Shown one piece after another: positions 6,195-9,258 of a DNA stretch of 9,258 bases (its first letter is position 1; every line of letters starts with the position of its first letter). The DNA is from Alphaproteobacteria bacterium (GTDB lineage Bacteria; Pseudomonadota; Alphaproteobacteria; Micropepsales; Micropepsaceae). The notes under the pieces were generated by a model, which did not search any database, was not told where the DNA came from, and saw only the letters and a program-made list of their open reading frames with translations. The DNA lies in assembly GCA_015654715.1 (NCBI GenBank), contig JAATGK010000377.1, positions 1 through 9,258 of the forward strand, given 5' to 3'. Made by a program: the position numbers and the translations under genes.

Positions 6195-6602
6195 ATGGCT
6201 TTGCTTACCTGGAGTCCGGCGATGAGTGTTGGTGTCCGCGTGCTCGACGAGGACCACAAGAAGCTCATCGCAATGATCAATGAGTTGCATTCCGGCATGC
6301 TCGCCGGACACAGTAATGAGGTTGTCGGCGGCGTGCTGCGCCGGCTCGCCAATTACACGGTCGAGCATTTTCAGCGCGAGGAGAAGCTTTTCGCCGAGAC
6401 CAGTTACGCTGGTGCCGCGGCACACAAGCGCGAGCATGAAAAGCTCAAGGCCCAGGTAATGGTCGAGATCCAGAAGTTCCAGGCCGGCACGGCCGGTCTC
6501 GGCATGGAAACGCTGAATTTCCTGCGCGATTGGCTGAAGCACCACATCCAGGAAAGCGACAAGCTTTACAGCGCCCACTTCAATTCTCACGGGATAAATT
6601 GA
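6195..6602 (+). CDS. Bacteriohemerythrin (O2-binding diiron protein)
   Basis: A 135-residue single-domain hemerythrin of normal length. It holds a non-haem diiron site that reversibly binds O2, serving in oxygen delivery, storage or sensing in the cytoplasm. All seven expected ligands are present: His21 (EDHKKL), His58 and Glu62 (EHFQREE), His77 and His81 (HKREHEK), His117 and Asp122 (HHIQESD). The opening LTWSPAMSVGVRVLDEDH is typical of the bacterial family. The ATG at 6195 is preceded by GGGAGAAG (6181-6188), a good ribosome binding site. The gene stands alone, after the tRNA and before a long gene-poor stretch. An AT-rich dyad lies upstream. No partner domain such as a methyl-accepting region is attached. 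Confidence 0.95.
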   Translation: MALLTWSPAMSVGVRVLDEDHKKLIAMINELHSGMLAGHSNEVVGGVLRRLANYTVEHFQREEKLFAETSYAGAAAHKREHEKLKAQVMVEIQKFQAGTAGLGMETLNFLRDWLKHHIQESDKLYSAHFNSHGIN

Positions 6603-7051
6603 AATTTCCTGCTCCGCCCACAATTTGGGCGCCGCCAGGTCAATGGTCCGGGGCCGGCGCGCCGAAGGGGTTGGCGACTGCGGCGCCGAAATCCGGCCCT
6701 TCACGGTTCCAGGCAGCTCTCCTTCGAAGCTTAGAAGCCGCGTCCGGTCACAGAGCATTAAGCTCATTGCGCGTATCGTCTGATTGGCGAGCTCCGCAGT
6801 CGAGTCGCGCTGGTTCACGACGGCCCCGTCGGGGCGGTTCGCAAGATTTGGCGGGCTGGGTGGTCGACGGTGTGGACGGGTTCGAAATGAGGGGGGTGTG
6901 TGTCCTTGGTCATCCGATTGGATGTTCAAGAGCACACAGAAGTAGTGACGCTGGTACCCGCGCTTAAGCGGCGCGGATCGAACAAAGGTGTTGCATCGCT
7001 CTGCGTCGGCGGGAGTGAGGTAACGGTGGTGGCTTTGGAGATGATAAGCTG
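6603..7051. other. 449-base stretch with no supportable gene
   Basis: Open frames cross this stretch on both strands, but none has a recognisable family, a credible start or a ribosome binding site. It holds several short dyads: CGCCCA/TGGGCG (6615-6631), GCCCC-GTC-GGGGC (6823-6835), CATCC-GATT-GGATG (6911-6924), and the 10-base palindrome CGCTTAAGCG (6961-6970) set inside CCGCGC/GCGCGG arms (6958-6976). It presumably contains the promoter of the following small gene. A decayed gene or a small RNA is possible; I see no positive sign of either. Confidence 0.5.
6615..6631 (+). terminator. Short hairpin after the hemerythrin gene
   Basis: CGCCCA and TGGGCG form a 6-base stem with a CAATT loop, starting 12 bases after the hemerythrin stop. 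There is no T run after it, so it would be a Rho-dependent or mRNA-stabilising structure at best. Confidence 0.3.
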
Positions 7052-7264
7052 ATGCAGAATAAGATCGATTTTCTGGTTTCGTACGACTTCGGCAAGGCCG
7101 GAGTGTGGGGCGTCCTCAAGGCGCGCACGGTCGACGAGATCAAAGCCAAGTATCCGGAACTCGAAGTGGTGAAGGCGGTTCCGAACCACTTCAACTTCGA
7201 CATCGACGACGAGCCGCAAGGTTGGCTCGCCGAAATGGTGGCCGAGCGCGGCAAAACCGCGTAA
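7052..7264 (+). CDS. Small conserved-type protein of unknown function (70 aa)
   Basis: A 70-residue soluble, acidic protein with no membrane span or signal peptide. The pattern FLVSYDFGKAGVWGVLKART, then DEIKAKYPELEVV and a downstream WLAEMV, resembles a group of small uncharacterised proteins common in Alphaproteobacteria and Actinobacteria that open with a Y-D-(F/Y)-G-x-G-x-W strand-turn-strand and a K-Y-P-E-L motif. I recall this resemblance and have not checked it by search. Function is unknown. GGAG at 7037-7040 lies 11 bases before the ATG, slightly long spacing, and a tiny ATG-ATA-AGC-TGA frame (7041-7052) ends on the start codon. A strong hairpin follows 13 bases after the stop. Coding status is supported by the motif-like content and by opposite-strand frames having no recognisable content. 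Confidence 0.7.
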   Translation: MQNKIDFLVSYDFGKAGVWGVLKARTVDEIKAKYPELEVVKAVPNHFNFDIDDEPQGWLAEMVAERGKTA

Positions 7265-7277
7265 CGGTCCTCCACAG

Positions 7278-7298
7278 GGCGGACGGCTTCCGACCGCC
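7278..7298 (+). terminator. Strong hairpin after the 70-aa gene
   Basis: GGCGG-A-CGG-CTT-CCG-A-CCGCC is a perfect dyad apart from one central A/A mismatch: 8 G/C pairs and a 3-base loop, beginning 13 bases after the stop. No T run follows, so it may halt RNA decay or assist Rho-dependent termination rather than act as an intrinsic terminator. Confidence 0.45.
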
Positions 7299-7324
7299 GC
7301 CCCTTGGTCGCGGCGCTGAAACAG

Positions 7325-7347
7325 GCTAAGCACAACCGTTGCTTAGC
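7325..7347 (+). promoter_or_regulatory. Stem-loop in the leader of the 59-aa membrane protein
   Basis: GCTAAGCA (7325-7332) and TGCTTAGC (7340-7347) form an uninterrupted 8-base stem with a 7-base loop, ending 10 bases before the ATG at 7358. A G-T wobble can extend the base of the stem. It occupies the place where a ribosome binding site would normally be, and none is visible between it and the ATG. It could control translation, or be a second part of the upstream gene's terminator. Confidence 0.4.
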
Positions 7348-7357
7348 TGTTCTGCCG

Positions 7358-7537
7358 ATGTCCGATCCGTACCGCCCGCCAGAGACCCGGATTTATCTTA
7401 ATGCGCCGCCGTTCATCCGCGCACTCGGGTGCGGCGGCTGTGGGCTGGGTTGCGCCATCTTCTTCATGGTCGTGTTCGTTCTCGGCGGCTTTTTGGGGGT
7501 CTTGGTGTTTGGTTGGCGCACGCTGCTCGGCGGCTGA
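7358..7537 (+). CDS. Small Cys/Gly-rich single-span membrane protein, unknown function (59 aa)
   Basis: Not recognised. The 59-residue product has a polar N-terminus (MSDPYRPPETR), then ALGCGGCGLGCAIFF with Cys25, Cys28 and Cys32, and one hydrophobic span (about 32-52) ending in a short WRTLLGG tail. The CxxC-xxx-C cluster sits at the membrane edge and might bind metal or form disulfides; this is inference. The frame is open back to a TTG at 7304, but the ATG is the first conventional start. No ribosome binding site is visible before it; a stem-loop lies there instead. It precedes two other small membrane protein genes on the same strand, separated by 89 bases. Small ORF with moderate support. 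Confidence 0.55.
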   Translation: MSDPYRPPETRIYLNAPPFIRALGCGGCGLGCAIFFMVVFVLGGFLGVLVFGWRTLLGG

Positions 7538-7626
7538 GCTCCACGTCGGAAAGCCTTCACGTCTGAATTGAAAACTTCCGCGGTCTGTTGTCTGCTCCCG
7601 CTTGGGTAATTCTGAGGGGTAATGCG

Positions 7627-7971
7627 ATGGACACGATCTTGAACTTTTTCGCGCCGGGGCTCGACCTGTTGCGGTCTGGCTTTAACCAAGTTAATGCAGT
7701 GCTCGGGCTGATAATTGCCTTGATTGCATCCTTTCAACTTTCGGCCTGGAAGAAGCTCTGGGAAATAGCGCTCGCCGCGCTGGTCTTTCACATCGTCGCA
7801 CTGACGCTGGCTCCGGCGATCGACCATGGCGCCTCAATTCGACTGCCGGCGCTGTTAAACCTGACGACATGGCACAACTGGCTGGCGATATATGTCGGCT
7901 ATATAATTCTGATCGCGGTGTTCTTTTTCCTCCGGACCCGTCTTCTAAAACCCGTCACCGCATCTCACTGA
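7627..7971 (+). CDS. Small three-span membrane protein, unknown function (first of a tandem pair)
   Basis: A 114-residue hydrophobic protein, unrecognised, with predicted membrane spans near residues 23-38, 44-63 and 84-102, a WKK turn between the first two, and a basic C-terminal tail (RTRLLK). The ATG at 7627 is chosen because GAGGGG at 7614-7619 lies 7 bases upstream; the frame runs open to a TTG at 7588 without support. It aligns end to end and without gaps with the next gene: IAL at 30-32, Pro63, Ala69 and Pro74-Ala75 fall at identical positions. Size resembles holins or small inner-membrane accessory proteins, but no phage gene is present. Probably transcribed with the second member 60 bases downstream. 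Confidence 0.75.
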   Translation: MDTILNFFAPGLDLLRSGFNQVNAVLGLIIALIASFQLSAWKKLWEIALAALVFHIVALTLAPAIDHGASIRLPALLNLTTWHNWLAIYVGYIILIAVFFFLRTRLLKPVTASH

Positions 7972-7975
7972 TGCG
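7959..7975. repeat. Inverted repeat spanning a stop codon
   Basis: CGCATC (7959-7964) and GATGCG (7970-7975) form a perfect 6-base stem around TCACT, covering the stop codon of the first three-span gene. No T run follows. It may slow ribosomes or RNA decay between the two genes, or be incidental. Confidence 0.25.
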
Positions 7976-8031
7976 ATAGCGCTCGCGCCTAGGTTGGCGT
8001 AGAGTGTTGGCTTGGGCTAGGGGGTCTAATC

Positions 8032-8364
8032 ATGCATATCATTACGAGCTTTTCGCCGTATTTCGTCGGATTTGTGCACAGTCTACTGGTTTCGCCGACG
8101 TACATTTACGTCGCCGTGATCGCTCTGTTCTTCGGTCTGATCACCAAACAATTCGCCGGCGTGATCATCATTCCGGTGGTGGCGACGGTGGTGTTTCTGG
8201 CGGTGCAGGCGGTTAGTCCGGTGGTCTTGAACCACGCGGCGTTGGTGTTTCCGGCGTTCGATCTGGCATTGGCCAAGACGGCGGTGGCGTCCTACATCGT
8301 GTTCCTGGTTTTGGACACGGTGGTGTTCGCGATCAAGAAGCTGGTCCTAAAGATTATTGACTAG
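8032..8364 (+). CDS. Small three-span membrane protein, unknown function (second of a tandem pair)
   Basis: A 110-residue, strongly hydrophobic protein with spans near residues 24-38, 43-62 and 83-101 and a Lys-rich end (IKKLVLKIID). The ATG at 8032 has an excellent ribosome binding site, AGGGGG at 8019-8024. Aligned without gaps to the preceding gene product it shares about 18 identities in 110 positions, including IAL (30-32), Ala51, Val53, Pro63, Ala69, Pro74-Ala75, Val98-Phe99 and Leu106. That is low, but the span layout is the same, so an old duplication is likely. Function is unknown. The gene ends 3 bases from the convergent BLUF gene stop with no terminator between them. Confidence 0.8.
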   Translation: MHIITSFSPYFVGFVHSLLVSPTYIYVAVIALFFGLITKQFAGVIIIPVVATVVFLAVQAVSPVVLNHAALVFPAFDLALAKTAVASYIVFLVLDTVVFAIKKLVLKIID

Positions 8365-8367
8365 CCG

Positions 8368-8799
8368 CTACGCCGCGCAGCTTCCGGCGTTCACCTTGTA
8401 GAAATTCCTGAGAAGGATCGCGATTTCCGCGGCCTTCTCGGGCAGGATGATATTTTGTATCGCGTCCGCGGTGATTTCGAACATGCCGGCGGTGCGCGGC
8501 GCGTCTTTCGTCCAGCGGTCGAAACCCATGTTCCAGTCGCCGAACAGGCGTTCGGGCACGTCTTGCTGGAACAGGATGCGCAGGCCGGTGTGACGGCGAT
8601 CGCGCTCGATCCGGCCGAAGATTTCCAGCACGGCGCCCTTGGAGCCTTCGAGCACTTGCAGGAAGCCCCGGTCGAGGTGGAGTAGCAGGCCGGTTACACC
8701 CAAGCGGAAGTTGTTGGCCCGCGATACATCGAGAATGGAATTGAGATCGTCGTTCTCCATCTTCCATGCCGCCATCGAGACGTACATCAACTGGAACAT
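8368..8799 (-). CDS. Short BLUF-domain blue-light sensor (PixD-like)
   Basis: Senses blue light through bound FAD, whose excitation rearranges hydrogen bonds around a Tyr-Gln pair. The domain fills the first ~95 residues: FQLMYVSMA with the photoactive Tyr6, SRANNFRLGVTGLLL with Asn30, GFLQVLEG with Gln48, RDRRHTGLRIL, and FGDWNMGF with Trp89 and Met91. These match Tyr8, Asn32, Gln50, Trp91 and Met93 of cyanobacterial PixD with an offset of two. The remaining ~45 residues form a helical cap as in other short BLUF proteins, and no output enzyme is fused. Start: GGAAGG (8810-8805) lies 5 bases before the ATG at 8799; the GTG at 8805 would overlap that site, giving 143 rather than 145 residues. 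It must signal through a partner protein, which cannot be identified here. Confidence 0.95.
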   Translation of the reverse strand: MFQLMYVSMAAWKMENDDLNSILDVSRANNFRLGVTGLLLHLDRGFLQVLEGSKGAVLEIFGRIERDRRHTGLRILFQQDVPERLFGDWNMGFDRWTKDAPRTAGMFEITADAIQNIILPEKAAEIAILLRNFYKVNAGSCAA

Positions 8800-9055
8800 T
8801 GTCACCTTCCGCTTTTACCGCAACCTGTCAGGGCCCCGTTAAGAGCCTCTGAAACGACATCGCGGTTTTTTGCGCTATCGGCCGCGGCGATTCCGGGACC
8901 GGATGCGGGAAGAGCAAAACCAGCGCGCAAATCCTGGACAAATTCACGTCCTGCCGGCGTACTTCCGTTACGATAGGTATTTTCCGCAATAGCTGCCTGT
9001 GGATGTCCCCCTCCACCGCCTTGGCGTCTCCGCTCGGCTTGGCTAAGACAGGTCC
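8800..9055. other. Divergent gap between the BLUF and DUF1489 genes
   Basis: These 256 bases must carry the promoters of both flanking genes. I see no convincing promoter pair. There is a small dyad, TCCGG-GA-CCGGA (8892-8903), and a TTACGATAGG patch (8968-8977) that could contribute a -10 for the rightward gene. An opposite-strand open frame crosses the gap but continues antisense through the DUF1489 coding region and is not credible. Confidence 0.4.
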
Positions 9056-9258
9056 ATGACCGTTCATCTCGTGAAACTTTGCGTCGGCGTCGAATCCGTT
9101 CAGGACTTGGTGGATTGGCAAAATGCCCGGATCAAGGAACGCCGCAAGAAGAAACAACCGCTCGAACTTGTCCACGTCACCCGCAAGATGCCCAAGCGGA
9201 TCGACGAACTAATCGACGGCGGTTCGCTCTACTGGGTGATCAAGGGCCAAATCGCCGC
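9056..9258 (+). CDS. DUF1489-family protein, 3' end outside the window
   Basis: The first 67 codons of a gene cut by the window edge. The product begins MTVHLVKLCVGVESVQDL (1-18), has a basic insert (RIKERRKKK, 25-33), then LVHVTRKMPKRIDELIDGGS (38-57) and LYWVIKGQIA (58-67). This wording, (T/V)HLxKLCVGV followed by HVTRxxPKRxxELxDGGSLYWVIKG, is characteristic of DUF1489, a conserved uncharacterised family of about 140 residues found mainly in Alphaproteobacteria. No biochemical role is established that I know of. The ATG has only a weak purine-rich site (AAGACAGG, 9045-9052). It is divergent from the BLUF gene across a 256-base gap. Confidence 0.88.
   Translation, partial: MTVHLVKLCVGVESVQDLVDWQNARIKERRKKKQPLELVHVTRKMPKRIDELIDGGSLYWVIKGQIA

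Noticed and set aside
6866..6884. tRNA-like T-loop sequence GGGTTCGAAATG
   Set aside because: No matching acceptor, anticodon or D arms are found around it.
5871..6935. 354-codon open frame on the minus strand
   Set aside because: Its C-terminus (GREDSNFH) is the antisense of the tRNA-Leu gene, a well-known annotation artefact, and its middle is antisense to the complete hemerythrin gene.
6926..7333. 135- and 123-codon minus-strand frames over the 70-aa gene
   Set aside because: Two overlapping antisense frames with no family features, ending in non-coding dyads; the plus-strand gene has the better composition and a ribosome binding site.
7991..8016. Sigma-54-like TGGC...TTGGC before the second three-span gene
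   Set aside because: The GG and GC elements are not at the required 10-base spacing.
8828..9175. 115-codon open frame on the minus strand
   Set aside because: More than a third of it is antisense to the DUF1489 gene, whose reading frame carries strong family wording.
1..9258. CRISPR array, insertion sequence or phage region
   Set aside because: No regularly spaced repeats, terminal inverted repeats, transposase or structural phage genes are seen; the holin-like sizes of the small membrane proteins are not enough.

Overview
The window is GC-rich, densely coding bacterial chromosome, most likely from an alphaproteobacterium of Rhodospirillales/Rhizobiales type. That placement rests on gene content: a DUF1489-family gene (a family known mainly from Alphaproteobacteria), a short siroheme-synthase-like protein of the kind found in that class, assimilatory APS/PAPS reductase, propionyl-CoA carboxylase and lipB. 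No insertion sequence, integrase, CRISPR array or phage gene is visible, so this looks like core chromosome with a few poorly characterised small genes.

Left part (1-4035). The 3' part of the biotin-carrying alpha subunit of propionyl-CoA carboxylase is followed after 62 bases by an acylphosphatase gene. Its stop codon overlaps the start of lrgA, which in turn overlaps lrgB. The last three are almost certainly co-translated and may be read from the carboxylase transcript. They meet lipB (octanoyltransferase, minus strand) tail to tail with 2 bases between the stop codons.

Centre (4036-5930). Divergent from lipB is a minimal 78-residue FliN consisting only of the SpoA domain, with no other flagellar gene nearby. 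After a short AT-rich leader come a precorrin-2 dehydrogenase/siroheme-synthase N-domain protein and cysH, which overlap and serve sulfate assimilation. The sulfite reductase that would use the siroheme is not in this window. A complete tRNA-Leu(GAG) gene with encoded CCA and a plausible promoter follows.

Right part (5931-9258). This part is looser: a bacteriohemerythrin with all diiron ligands, a 449-base stretch with no supportable gene, a 70-residue protein of unknown function, a 59-residue Cys/Gly-rich single-span membrane protein, and two tandem three-span membrane proteins of nearly equal length that align without gaps. A short BLUF blue-light sensor on the minus strand converges on them. 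The window ends inside a DUF1489 gene.

No gene set here can be firmly called a new system. The best candidates for undescribed biology are the cluster of small membrane proteins beside the BLUF photoreceptor, the compact siroheme-synthase-like protein, and the acylphosphatase-lrgAB unit. Most functional links between neighbours are inferences from gene order.
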